Notes: generated by a model not told the origin, from the sequence alone. Shown: positions 1-8,991, counted from the first letter of the stretch. The stretch: 34,882 bases of DNA from Anaerolineae bacterium (GCA_022616105.1 JAKEFL010000150.1:1-34882), one strand, 5' to 3'. Program-made: numbers and translations.

Positions 1-900
1 AAGATTGTCTCGGACTATGGCTTCTCGCACATGAACGCGCAGGTCAGCCATCAGGCGACGTGGAAGAAATCCGTGACTGAGGTCTATCGCGCCGCGTCCA
101 TCCCCTTCGAGTGGACAATGACCTTGATGGAGGAATGTCAGGAAGTGGGTATTGACTATTTTTCGTCACCGTACGATTTCGCCGCAATTGATTTCCTTGA
201 CCAGTATGTGCCTGTCTATAAAGCGGGTTCTGGCGAAATTGACTGGATCGAAGCACTGGAACGCATGGCAAGCAAAGGCAAACCGTTCTTTGTCGCGACG
301 GGCGCGTCCACGATTGGCGAGGTGCAGAAGGCGGTCCATGCGATTTTGAAAATCAACAAACAGCTTGTACTGATGCAATGTAACACGAATTACACCGCCA
401 GCCCGAATAACTATGACCATTTACATTTGAATGTTTTGAAGACTTATGCCACGATGTTCCCTGATGTGATTCTGGGACTCTCCGATCACACCCACGCTGT
501 CGCTCCCGTTCTCGGCGCGGTGACATTAGGCGCGCGCGTCATCGAGCGTCACTTCACCGATAGCAACGACCGCGAAGGTCCCGACCACAAGTTCGCGATG
601 GACCCCGACAAATGGGCGAGAATGGTCGAAGAGACGCGTCTGCTCGAACGCGCGCTTGGCTCCTCTGATAAGTTCATTGCAGAGAACGAAATTGATACTG
701 CGGTTGTACAACGCCGCTGCCTGCGCGCCGCGCGTGACATCCAGGCTGGCGAAGTCTTCACGCGTGACATGATCGATGTGTTACGTCCCGCCACAGTTGG
801 AGCAATCAAACCTGATCAGATTGAGAATGTGATCGGAACAAAAGCATTGATTGATATGCCATTGGGTAAGGAATTACGTTGGACGGATCTTGGCACGTAA
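1..900 (+). CDS. NeuB/SpsE-family sialic-acid-type synthase with C-terminal SAF domain (5' truncated by window edge)
   Basis: Frame 1 is open from base 1 (KIVSDYGFSHMNAQ...). Motifs: DYFSSPYDFAAIDFLD, YKAGSGEI, FVATGAS, LMQCNTNYTA, LGLSDHTH, ERHFT and a SAF-like tail RRCLRAARDIQAGEVFTRDMI. Confidence 0.9.
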   Translation, partial: KIVSDYGFSHMNAQVSHQATWKKSVTEVYRAASIPFEWTMTLMEECQEVGIDYFSSPYDFAAIDFLDQYVPVYKAGSGEIDWIEALERMASKGKPFFVATGASTIGEVQKAVHAILKINKQLVLMQCNTNYTASPNNYDHLHLNVLKTYATMFPDVILGLSDHTHAVAPVLGAVTLGARVIERHFTDSNDREGPDHKFAMDPDKWARMVEETRLLERALGSSDKFIAENEIDTAVVQRRCLRAARDIQAGEVFTRDMIDVLRPATVGAIKPDQIENVIGTKALIDMPLGKELRWTDLGT

Positions 901-906
901 AATTAA

Positions 907-964
907 GCCACAGAGTCACGGAGACTCTGAGATTAAAAAAACTCCGCGACTCTGCGTCTCTGTG
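907..964. repeat. Imperfect inverted repeat of the GCCACAGAG...CTCTGTGGC type
   Basis: gccacagagtcacggagactctgag ... ctccgcgactctgcgtctctgtggc; the arms are imperfect reverse complements. Confidence 0.75.
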
Positions 965-972
965 GCAAAGTT

Positions 973-2124
973 ATGAGAATTATTTATTTTAGTAAAAACT
1001 ACACCCCTCACGATTATCGCTTTCTGTCTTCATTATCAAAAACGAAGCATGAGATTTATTATTTAAAGCTTGAGGCAAACCAACGCCAGGTGGAAGATCG
1101 CCCTGTGCCTTCCAACGTTCAGCAAATCTTATGGGCAGGCGGACAGCGCGAGTTTCGCTGGAGTGACCTCCCTCGTTTGACTTTCGACTTTCGACGTTTG
1201 ATGAAGGAAATCAAGCCTGATCTGATCCACGCAGGCCCGATACAAACTTGCGCGTTCATCGCCGCGTTGAGCGGATCTCGCCCCATCCTCACGATGTGCT
1301 GGGGATATGATCTCGTCCAGGATGCAGATCGCAATTCATGGATGAGATGGGTGACGCGCTACACATTGAAACGAAGCGCGTACTTTGTCAGTGACGCGCA
1401 ATTCACGCGCGATAAGGCTGTGATGTTTGGAATGAACCCTGAAAAAACAGCCATCTTTCCATGGGGTGTGGACATTAAGCATTTTGCTCCAAATCGAAAA
1501 TCGCCAATCGTAAATCGTCAATCCAAAATCGTAAATCGTAAATCGTCAATCCAAAATCGTAAATCGATCACTTTGTTTTGCAATCGCACATGGGAAGAAA
1601 TCTATGGTGTGGATGTTTTGGCGAAGGCATTTGTCAAAGTCGCGGCGAGTAATCCGAATGTAAATCTTGTCCTGCTGGGTGGAGGCTCGCAGGGAGCGCG
1701 CATTCGTCAGATCCTGATGAACGGAGGCGTGATGGACAGAGTCCATTTTGGAGGGCAGGTCTCTTATAATGATCTGCCGCGCTGGTATCAAATGGCTGAT
1801 ATTTATATCTCACCATCGCATGTGGATGGCTCATCTGTCTCATTGATGGAGGCGCTCGCATGTGGCGTGCCTTGTCTGGTTTCAGATATTCCAGGCAACA
1901 AGGAATGGATTATCGAAGGCGAAAACGGCTGGTTGTTTCGTGATGGCAACGCGGACGATCTTGCTGATAAGATATTGCATGCAATAAAAAATCGCAAGTC
2001 ACTTAAGAAAATTGGCGAGTCTGCTCGAAGCACCGCAGAAGGTAGAGCAGATTGGAAGAAGAATTTTGGTAAACTTCTTAAAGCATATGAGAAAATCATG
2101 TCATTGCGAGTTGCTTCGCGCTGA
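973..2124 (+). CDS. Glycosyltransferase family 4 (GT-B)
   Basis: FPWGVDIKHF, LLGGGSQ, ADIYISPSHVDGSSVSLMEALACGVPCLVSDIPGNKEWI are typical GT4 motifs. Confidence 0.88.
   Translation: MRIIYFSKNYTPHDYRFLSSLSKTKHEIYYLKLEANQRQVEDRPVPSNVQQILWAGGQREFRWSDLPRLTFDFRRLMKEIKPDLIHAGPIQTCAFIAALSGSRPILTMCWGYDLVQDADRNSWMRWVTRYTLKRSAYFVSDAQFTRDKAVMFGMNPEKTAIFPWGVDIKHFAPNRKSPIVNRQSKIVNRKSSIQNRKSITLFCNRTWEEIYGVDVLAKAFVKVAASNPNVNLVLLGGGSQGARIRQILMNGGVMDRVHFGGQVSYNDLPRWYQMADIYISPSHVDGSSVSLMEALACGVPCLVSDIPGNKEWIIEGENGWLFRDGNADDLADKILHAIKNRKSLKKIGESARSTAEGRADWKKNFGKLLKAYEKIMSLRVASR
1490..1569. repeat. In-frame heptanucleotide (AAATCGT/CAATCCA) repeat array inside the GT4 ORF
   Basis: aaatcgtcaatccaaaatcgtaaatcgt occurs twice in tandem (28 nt = 4 x 7), with one degenerate copy upstream. 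Translates as NRKSPIV-NRQSKIV-NRKSSIQ-NRKSITL. Confidence 0.9.
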
Positions 2125-2160
2125 GCGGAGCGAGTGAAAGCCGAGCGAAGTCGAAGCGAC
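2101..2160. repeat. Half-copy of a TCATTGCGAG...GAAGCGA dispersed element
   Basis: tcattgcgagttgcttcgcgctgagcggagcgag...gaagtcgaagcga; shares its 10-bp end with the element at 2999-3150. The GT4 ORF terminates inside it (SLRVASR*). Confidence 0.6.
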
Positions 2161-2167
2161 AGTAATT

Positions 2168-2995
2168 ATGAAACCACGAGTGATTGCCATCATCCAGGGA
2201 CGCATGAGTTCATCCCGTTTGCCAGGGAAGATCCTCACAGACATCGCGGGACAACCCATGCTGCAACGCGTCTTCATTCGGACCTCGCGGTCTGCCACCG
2301 TTAATGAGACCATTTTTGCCACCACAACAGACGCGTCCGATGACCCCGTTGCGGAATACTGCGACTTCAGCGGAATCCCCTTTACACGCGGCAGTCAGTT
2401 CGACGTGCTGGATCGTTACTATCAAACTGCGAAGCAAGCGAAAGCGGATGTCGTTGTGCGTATCACTGCGGATTGTCCCGTTATTGATCCTGAGTTGATT
2501 GATACTGTAGTGAATAAATTATTGGAGACTGGACGCTTTGCGTGGAGATTTGATTTCGTTGCGAATCGACTCCCACCTCCATATCACCGCACATATCCAA
2601 TTGGATTGGATGTCGAAGCATGTATGTTTGATGTTTTGGAAAAAGCATGGAAAGAAGCCAAAGAGCCTCAACACCGCGAGCACGTCATGCCTTACTTTTA
2701 CGAAGATGTAAAACTGATCACTGATAACCGATCACTGCAATCTGGAACGTCCCCGCGCGGATTCAACATCGCCCTCCTCCATCACACTACCGACTTCGGC
2801 GATTACCGCTGGACTGTGGATACCCCCGAAGACTTGGAATTCATGCGGCAGGTCTATGCTCGGTTCAAAGGTCGCGATGATTTTGCATGGAAGGAAGTGC
2901 TGGATTTAGTTCACAATGAACCTGAGTTGATGGAAATCAATGCGGGCATAAAGCATAAAACTTTGAAAGATGTTGATAAAAAGGCCCTCAAATGA
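2168..2995 (+). CDS. SpsF/NeuA-like cytidylyltransferase (acylneuraminate or 3-deoxy-sugar CMP transferase family)
   Basis: N-terminus VIAIIQGRMSSSRLPGKILTDIAGQPMLQRVF (RxxSxRLPGK nucleotidyltransferase motif), ITADCPVIDPELID, DYRWTVDTPEDLEFM. Confidence 0.88.
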   Translation: MKPRVIAIIQGRMSSSRLPGKILTDIAGQPMLQRVFIRTSRSATVNETIFATTTDASDDPVAEYCDFSGIPFTRGSQFDVLDRYYQTAKQAKADVVVRITADCPVIDPELIDTVVNKLLETGRFAWRFDFVANRLPPPYHRTYPIGLDVEACMFDVLEKAWKEAKEPQHREHVMPYFYEDVKLITDNRSLQSGTSPRGFNIALLHHTTDFGDYRWTVDTPEDLEFMRQVYARFKGRDDFAWKEVLDLVHNEPELMEINAGIKHKTLKDVDKKALK

Positions 2996-2998
2996 TCT

Positions 2999-3150
2999 CG
3001 TCATTGCGAGACCGAAGGGCGAAGCAACACCTGCACTCCCTGGCACTGTGCGGCTTAAGCCGTACCAGGGCAAGTGTGCGCCAGGTACAAGTGTCTCCAA
3101 CCTCGTAAGGGGATTGCTTCGTCAGCAAAGAACGCTTCCTCGCAATGACG
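2999..3150. repeat. MITE/REP-like palindromic element with 12-bp terminal inverted repeats
   Basis: cgtcattgcgag (2999-3010) is the perfect reverse complement of ctcgcaatgacg (3139-3150). Interior has CCTGG...CCAGG enclosing CGGCTTAAGCCG. Confidence 0.85.
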
Positions 3151-3174
3151 GACTGGTTACTGATTACTAATGCA

Positions 3175-4140
3175 ATGCCTCTGATCACTCTCTTCTCCGC
3201 TCCCAAACCTTTCACAGATCCACACATCGCGATGATTCAACGCAACGCGATCAAATCGTGGACTCTGCTCTCCGATGTCGAAGTCATTCTTCTCGGCGAA
3301 GAGACAGGTCTGGCTGAAGCCGCGCGGGAATTGGATGTGAAGCATATCCCGAATGTGACACGCAATACAAACGGCACGCCGCTTATTTCGTCCATGCTTC
3401 AACTCGCGCGCCAACACAGCAACAGTAACCTGCTCTGTATTATCAATGCGGACATGATTCTTATGCCCGATTTTGTTGAAGCCACACGTAGGTCACGTTT
3501 GTCGCGAAGCATCCCCGCAAGGGGGCAACGTGACAAATTTGTTCTCCTCAGCCAACGCTGGGATTTGGATATTACGGCCCCACTCGATTTCGTCGAAGGG
3601 TGGCAGCGCCAGCTTGAATCCACTGTCAGAACGCAGGGCCAGCTCCACCGTCCCGCGGGAAGCGATTTTTTCCTTTTCCCAAAATCCTGCTATCACAACA
3701 TCCCCGATTTTGCTATTGGCCGCGCGGGCTGGGACAACTGGATGATCTACAAAGCCCGCAAGGAAAAGTGGCCCGTCATTGACTGCACGCCGTCAGTCAT
3801 GATCGTGCATCAGAATCATGATTACAGTCACTTGCCTGGCGGAAAGCCGCATTACGAACACCCAGATACAAATGAGAACATTCGTCTCGCGGGTGGACAA
3901 GCTGCAGTTCGTTACACAATTTTGGATTCAACACATCAATTGACCGAAGGTAGTAAGATCGTGCGCCCGAAGATGTCCTATCTGCGCTTTATGCGTAAGG
4001 TGGAATTATTTCTGCGCGCTATTTTCTTTTTCCTGCCTGATGATATGATTGAAAACGTGGTTCGTCCAAAAAGATGGAAGAAGAGAATACAAAAAATATT
4101 CACAAACCGTAAATCCAAAATCATAAATCGCAAGTTGTAA
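3175..4140 (+). CDS. Putative glycosyltransferase (GT-A-like; DxD-type NADM)
   Basis: MPLITLFSAPKPF...NLLCIINADMILMPDF; start at 3175 preferred over 3145 because 3145 lies within the terminal repeat. Confidence 0.65.
   Translation: MPLITLFSAPKPFTDPHIAMIQRNAIKSWTLLSDVEVILLGEETGLAEAARELDVKHIPNVTRNTNGTPLISSMLQLARQHSNSNLLCIINADMILMPDFVEATRRSRLSRSIPARGQRDKFVLLSQRWDLDITAPLDFVEGWQRQLESTVRTQGQLHRPAGSDFFLFPKSCYHNIPDFAIGRAGWDNWMIYKARKEKWPVIDCTPSVMIVHQNHDYSHLPGGKPHYEHPDTNENIRLAGGQAAVRYTILDSTHQLTEGSKIVRPKMSYLRFMRKVELFLRAIFFFLPDDMIENVVRPKRWKKRIQKIFTNRKSKIINRKL
3489..3535. repeat. In-frame palindromic insertion in the glycosyltransferase ORF
   Basis: gtcacgtt (3492-3499) / aacgtgac (3527-3534) inverted repeat enclosing gcgaagcatccccgcaaggggg; encodes RRSRLSRSIPARGQRD. 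Confidence 0.75.
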
Positions 4141-4146
4141 ATCGAA
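4105..4146. repeat. NRKS-type heptanucleotide repeat at the 3' end of the ORF
   Basis: accgtaaatccaaaatcataaatcgcaagttgtaaatcg; encodes the C-terminus TNRKSKIINRKL*. Same family as 1490-1569. Confidence 0.7.
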
Positions 4147-4159
4147 TGGAGCATTTTCA

Positions 4160-5176
4160 ATGCAAAGGCAAAATTACAGCCTCGCCTGGAACCAAATTAG
4201 CGTTGATTATGTCGTACCTGTTCTCATTGCACTGGGAAGCGCCATCATCCTTTTCGTCAGAGTGGCGCCGATTGGAGCAAACCCCGAAAGCGATACCCAC
4301 AGAACTTTTTATTCCCTGACAACAGGCCTGGAAAACTACTACGACTTCAAAACAGCCTGGAAATCGAGACTGTTCTCCAACAGCCTTTCTGCAGTTACGG
4401 CGCATTTCAGTAACTGGTTGCTTGCAAAAACTTCAGTCCCGGTTGTCAGATCCCCTGGGGAATTGACCATTGCTTTGTGGACTGCCGGCTGGTTCACTTT
4501 ACTTTCCTTCCTGCTCATATGGTTTTTCAAACGCCGCTCCGCTTTTTATATATTTGGGACACTGGCCGGAATATCTTTTGGATACCTTAACCGTTTGCAC
4601 ATGGCGGTTAGAGTCTACCCGTGGGATTTGCCCCCGCTCTTCTTTTTTACCTTATTTTTGGTGCTCTTTGTGCAAAAAAAATATTGGTGGATTTTTGCGC
4701 TTGTCCCGTTGAGCATTGGGTTCAAAGAAACGACCCTGATTCTTTGTTCTGTTTTCCTGTTTTCTGATCTGCCCTGGAAACAACGGCTGGGGATGTTCAT
4801 CGGTTCTATTGCCCTCTCCATGGGCATAAAAATTATCATTGATACCTTTGTCCACGCGCCATTATTTTTCACAATGGAAACGCGAGTAGATGGTGAAAGC
4901 GCGAACAGTCTTTATTTTTGGGCAAATCTTTACAATTTGAGGGATATTTTGCCATTTTTTATTAATGCCGGAACATTGATTGCTCTTTTCCTTCTGCCAA
5001 ATACACATAAAAATATTTTTACCCTGAAAGTGATCGCCATTCTGTTCATTCTAGGCAATATGCTCTTTGGAAATATTATTGAATACCGTATCTGGTTTGA
5101 AATGATACCTTTTGCGTTATACGCGATGGACGTAAATATTTATGGCGACCCATTGTATGCTGAAACATCCCCTTAG
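4160..5176 (+). CDS. Polytopic membrane protein of unknown function
   Basis: Long ORF with many hydrophobic segments (VVPVLIALGSAIILFV, FTLLSFLLIWFF, LFFFTLFLVLFV, etc.) inside the polysaccharide cluster. Confidence 0.75.
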   Translation: MQRQNYSLAWNQISVDYVVPVLIALGSAIILFVRVAPIGANPESDTHRTFYSLTTGLENYYDFKTAWKSRLFSNSLSAVTAHFSNWLLAKTSVPVVRSPGELTIALWTAGWFTLLSFLLIWFFKRRSAFYIFGTLAGISFGYLNRLHMAVRVYPWDLPPLFFFTLFLVLFVQKKYWWIFALVPLSIGFKETTLILCSVFLFSDLPWKQRLGMFIGSIALSMGIKIIIDTFVHAPLFFTMETRVDGESANSLYFWANLYNLRDILPFFINAGTLIALFLLPNTHKNIFTLKVIAILFILGNMLFGNIIEYRIWFEMIPFALYAMDVNIYGDPLYAETSP

Positions 5177-5193
5177 AGAGCACAGATAAACAC

Positions 5194-6141
5194 ATGCGTA
5201 AAGGTCAGAACCCTGCTAAATTTGTCAAAGACGTAGCCCACCCAGAGCGGATCACGGTCACGTTGCTCAACTACATCCCCTTCCTAAGCGGATTCTACGC
5301 CGAGACTCTCGATGTGCTGAAAGTTTGCATGGAATCAATGAGAACAGACGCGGGCCTGCCGTTTGACTTGATGGTCTTCGATAATGGCTCATGTGAGGAA
5401 GCGCGCGACTTTCTGGTGAATGAAAAAGAAGAAGGACGAATCCAATATTTGATCCTCTCCGAGAAAAATGTTGGCAAGGGCGGCGCGTGGAATGTGATCC
5501 TGGCAGGCGCGCCTGGTGAGATTATTGTCTATACAGATAGCGATGTTTTGTTTTCTCCGAAGTGGCTTTCACGCTCTGTCGAAATTCTCGAAACATTTCC
5601 GAATGTCGGCATGGTGACCGCGCGTCCGTTTCGCACGCCGCCTGAGTTTTACGAAAGCACGCTTGCATGGGCACGCAATAACGCTCATCTGCAAGATGGA
5701 CAATTCATTCCGTGGGAAAGATTCCTCGAATTTAATCTCTCGCTTGGGCAGACCGAGGAAGAGAATAAAAAAGTTTACGCAGAGACGAGAGACTGGAGAA
5801 TTGTTTATGATGGTGTAACGGCAATGGCTGGTGCGTCGCACTGGCAATTCACCACCTATAAATCCAAGCTGCAACAATTCCTGCCATTTGACATGGACAA
5901 GCCTATGGGACAAGTCCGCCAACTGGACAAGCGCATGAACGACGCAGGCTTGTTGCGATTAATGGTCTCTGATCCACTGGCGATGAACATGTCAAACACA
6001 CTGGGCTATCTGCGCGGCGAGTTGAAAGGCGGAAATAAAAAGAAGCATGTTTCGTTTGGAAAACGAGTTGCAGAGTTATCTCCAATCAAGAAATTATTAT
6101 TGGCAATTTACAATAAGATTTTCAAAATGTATTATGAATAG
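5194..6141 (+). CDS. Glycosyltransferase family 2
   Basis: ERITVTLLNYIPF...FDLMVFDNGSCEEARDFL...LSEKNVGKGGAWNVIL...IVYTDSDVLF: GT2 fold with a DSD motif. Confidence 0.88.
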   Translation: MRKGQNPAKFVKDVAHPERITVTLLNYIPFLSGFYAETLDVLKVCMESMRTDAGLPFDLMVFDNGSCEEARDFLVNEKEEGRIQYLILSEKNVGKGGAWNVILAGAPGEIIVYTDSDVLFSPKWLSRSVEILETFPNVGMVTARPFRTPPEFYESTLAWARNNAHLQDGQFIPWERFLEFNLSLGQTEEENKKVYAETRDWRIVYDGVTAMAGASHWQFTTYKSKLQQFLPFDMDKPMGQVRQLDKRMNDAGLLRLMVSDPLAMNMSNTLGYLRGELKGGNKKKHVSFGKRVAELSPIKKLLLAIYNKIFKMYYE

Positions 6142-6153
6142 AGGATTGGCTCC

Positions 6154-6173
6154 CGGCGGCATCCTCGCCGCCG
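6154..6173. terminator. GC-rich hairpin between convergent genes
   Basis: cggcggc-atcctc-gccgccg (7-bp stem) between the convergent GT2 and ABC ATPase genes; no strong T tract. Confidence 0.4.
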
Positions 6174-6213
6174 CCTTGAAAAGCCGAAGGTGGACGGCGG
6201 CTAAAGCATGTTT

Positions 6214-6990
6214 TTATTTCCCTGATTCAGGCAAAACCAACGGAATATCCAAAAACGGATGCTTGACTACCTGCACAGGCAGGCAATAGGCTTCTGCGAT
6301 CAATTCTGGTTGTAGAACTTCCTTCGGTTTCCCTATTGCTTTGATATTTCCTGCGACCATGAGGGCGATTCGATCTGCATAATGCGCGGCAAGATTCAAA
6401 TCATGTAATGCGATCAGCACCGCAAGGTTATCCTTGTGCGCGAGTTCATGGACCAATTCCAATAAGCTGACTTGATACTGCAAATCAAGATGTGCCGTTG
6501 GTTCATCGAGCAACAGAATTGGTGTCGTCTGACACAGTGCACGCGCTAACAAGACGCGTTGCTGTTCCCCGCCTGAGAGTTCGCCCACGCGCCGTTCCGC
6601 GAAAGGAAGCGTGCTCACGCGGGAAAGTGATTGACGGGCAATCTCCTCGTCTTTTTGTGAAGGTTGACCGAGAAATCCAAGATAGGGCGTGCGTCCGAAC
6701 AGAACCGTTTCCCAAACGGTATATGCTGGAGGCAGGGAAACGGCTTGGGGAACGGTGGCAACATATCGTGCGCGTTGAATCGTTGAGAGCGAAGCGAAGT
6801 CATCCCCATTCGTGTGGACATGTCCGCTTGCGATAGGAATCACCCCGCTCACCGCGCGGATCAAAGTGGATTTGCCCGCGCCGTTCGGTCCGATCAGCGC
6901 GAGGATTTCTCCGCTTTGCACATCCAGTGAAACATCGTGCAGGATGCGGCGGGGGCCAAAGTCAACGGATAGGTTTTGGATCTTGAGCAT
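6214..6990 (-). CDS. btuD: ABC transporter ATP-binding protein, cobalamin/siderophore (FecE/BtuD) type
   Basis: Walker A GPNGAGKST, signature LSGGEQQRVLLARAL, Walker B ILLLDEPTAHLD; in the B12 operon. Confidence 0.92.
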   Translation of the reverse strand: MLKIQNLSVDFGPRRILHDVSLDVQSGEILALIGPNGAGKSTLIRAVSGVIPIASGHVHTNGDDFASLSTIQRARYVATVPQAVSLPPAYTVWETVLFGRTPYLGFLGQPSQKDEEIARQSLSRVSTLPFAERRVGELSGGEQQRVLLARALCQTTPILLLDEPTAHLDLQYQVSLLELVHELAHKDNLAVLIALHDLNLAAHYADRIALMVAGNIKAIGKPKEVLQPELIAEAYCLPVQVVKHPFLDIPLVLPESGK

Positions 6991-7001
6991 TTTATTTTTA
7001 T

Positions 7002-7135
7002 ATCGGTGGTTGAGTAGGGTCGAGCGATAGCGAGATCCGTATCGAAACCACCTGTTTGATTCAAACCTAATATTCTTTGATTACTACTGGTCTCGATACG
7101 TCCCGCGACGAGCATGCGGGACTACTCGACCAGCG
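7002..7135. repeat. Dispersed palindromic element, family 2 (copy A)
   Basis: atcggtggttgag (7002-7014) and ctactcgaccagcg (7122-7135) both recur at 21633-21759; ends ggttgagtag/ctactcgacc are inverted with one mismatch. Confidence 0.75.
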
Positions 7136-7143
7136 AAGTTTCT

Positions 7144-7677
7144 TTAAAAAATCAAATACCAATACAACGCAATTTCATTTGTGGATGGATTGAGTCCTTT
7201 GTACGCATGTGTATCAAATCCGCGTAACTCAAAGCCGCAACTTTCGTAAAGACGGCAAGCAGGGACATTGTTATCCTGAGTCTCCAAAGTGATGCCCGGG
7301 AAGCTTTGTTGCTTTGCCCATTCAATAGCTTTAGTAAGCAATGCTCGTCCAACACCCATCCCTCTGAATTCTGTGTCCACAGCCAACTCTTCAATATACG
7401 CAAACTTATTCCACCAGGGAACGATCTTGATTTGCCCAGCAGGTTTTCCATCCACATCAGCGAAGAAAATGACCTTTTGCGGGTTGTCAATGAATGTAGT
7501 GTAATCTTCAGCGTCGATGGAGAGTATTTTTTCGTATGGCTCAACCGTGACCATAGAATAACTCAACCGGTTCTCTTCAAGATGAAGTACAAGTTTTGAA
7601 TTCACCACGGAGTTGCGGTTGAACTGATCCACTTGATGGATGCTTTGCGGATCCATTTGACGGATTTGAATTTCCAT
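7144..7677 (-). CDS. GNAT family N-acetyltransferase
   Basis: IEELAVDTEFRGMGVGRALLTKAIEWAKQ...ITLETQDNNVPACRLYESCGFELRG. Confidence 0.9.
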   Translation of the reverse strand: MEIQIRQMDPQSIHQVDQFNRNSVVNSKLVLHLEENRLSYSMVTVEPYEKILSIDAEDYTTFIDNPQKVIFFADVDGKPAGQIKIVPWWNKFAYIEELAVDTEFRGMGVGRALLTKAIEWAKQQSFPGITLETQDNNVPACRLYESCGFELRGFDTHAYKGLNPSTNEIALYWYLIF

Positions 7678-7686
7678 AAATGCCTT

Positions 7687-8229
7687 TCATCCTTTGACGA
7701 CCATCGGGATGCCCGCCACCATGAAGATGACTTTACCCGCTTCACGCGCGAGACGCTGGTTTGCCCAGCCCAGCCAGTCGCGATAGACGCGCCCCATCTG
7801 ATACGGCGGGACAAGTCCCAGTCCCACTTCGTTTGAGATGATAATCCAATCCTGTTTTCGTCTGCGGATCGCGACGATCAATTCTTCCACTTCTTTTTGA
7901 ACAGCCAGCTTGAATGGTGCTTCGTCCACCAGATCGTCTTTCACAAATTGCATCAGTAAATTAGAGATAAGCAAAGTTATACAATCCAGAATAACTACCT
8001 CCGATTTTATTCGCTGCACATGAGATGCAACATCAAGCGGGATTTCAAGCGTGTCCCAATCAACAGGTCGCTCCACACGATGCTTTTGGATGCGCGCGGA
8101 CATCTCTTCATCCAATGCCTGAGCGGTGGCGAGAAAGGTCACAGATTTGCCAGATTCTTCCGCGAGGCTTTGCGCATAAGAGGATTTTCCACTACGTGCA
8201 CCACCGAGGATGAGAGTGAAGTTTGACAT
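7687..8229 (-). CDS. cobU: Adenosylcobinamide kinase / adenosylcobinamide-phosphate guanylyltransferase
   Basis: LILGGARSGKSSYAQSLAE P-loop, FLATAQALDEEMSARIQKHR, ISNEVGLGLVP, YRDWLGWANQRLA. Confidence 0.95.
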   Translation of the reverse strand: MSNFTLILGGARSGKSSYAQSLAEESGKSVTFLATAQALDEEMSARIQKHRVERPVDWDTLEIPLDVASHVQRIKSEVVILDCITLLISNLLMQFVKDDLVDEAPFKLAVQKEVEELIVAIRRRKQDWIIISNEVGLGLVPPYQMGRVYRDWLGWANQRLAREAGKVIFMVAGIPMVVKG

Positions 8230-8230
8230 A

Positions 8231-8980
8231 TTATGAAATCGTAAAGAAAACCAATGTAAGCATCTCGACTAGTGTTGTGACTGTTCCATAAATATCGCCT
8301 GTGAGACCAGAAAGTAATCTCATCGCATAAAAGGCAACCAGAAGACCAATCATTGCCGCGCCAAGCATCAGGAGGAATCCAATCCAGCCAGATATCAGCC
8401 ATGCTGTGCTTCCTGCAATGAGTGTGGCAAGGATAACTTCCCGTACTCTTACATTGCGTTTCATCTCAATGCCAAGCCCATCTTCGCGCGCATAGGGGAA
8501 GAAATAAATAACAAGCGGCGAAGCCCAACGTCCAAGTGTAGTTGAAAGCATCAGAGCAGAAAACAGGCTTGTGTTGAGCGGAGGCGAAGCATCTGAAATA
8601 GACTGAAGCGCAGCATATTCCGTCAGCAAAACCAAAATTCCGCCTGCAGCGCCGAACGCGCCCATGCGCGAATCCTTCATGATTTCCAAACGGCGGTCGG
8701 GAGTCCAGCCGCCGAACAAGCCGTCGCACGTATCCATGAAACCGTCTAGGTGAAATGCGCGTGTGAAAATGACCCATGCAAACAAAGTCAACGCAGCAGA
8801 GACGGGTGTGGGAAAAATCAATTGCGCCGCATAGTTCACAACATATAGCGATGCACCTAATACAACGCCTACTAATGGAAACCATCCCACCGCGCGTCCC
8901 ATCTCTTGTGAAGTGAACATGCGCTTGATGAGGGTTGGAGAGATTGTCAGGAATTGAAACGCGGCAATAATTGAGACCAT
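8231..8980 (-). CDS. cobS: Adenosylcobinamide-GDP ribazoletransferase
   Basis: AFHLDGFMDTCDGLFGG...RLEIMKDSRMGAFGAAG...LTGDIYGTV; membrane protein next to cobU. Confidence 0.95.
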   Translation of the reverse strand: MVSIIAAFQFLTISPTLIKRMFTSQEMGRAVGWFPLVGVVLGASLYVVNYAAQLIFPTPVSAALTLFAWVIFTRAFHLDGFMDTCDGLFGGWTPDRRLEIMKDSRMGAFGAAGGILVLLTEYAALQSISDASPPLNTSLFSALMLSTTLGRWASPLVIYFFPYAREDGLGIEMKRNVRVREVILATLIAGSTAWLISGWIGFLLMLGAAMIGLLVAFYAMRLLSGLTGDIYGTVTTLVEMLTLVFFTIS

Positions 8981-8991
8981 ATTATTTTTCT

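Noticed and set aside
1490-1569. CRISPR-like repeat array
   Set aside because: Period is 7 nt with no unique spacers and it is in frame inside a GT4 gene; a microsatellite-type repeat, not CRISPR.
2101-2160. Rho-independent terminator after the GT4 gene
   Set aside because: The sequence matches a dispersed repeat family and lacks a T tract; the downstream gene is co-directional and probably co-transcribed.
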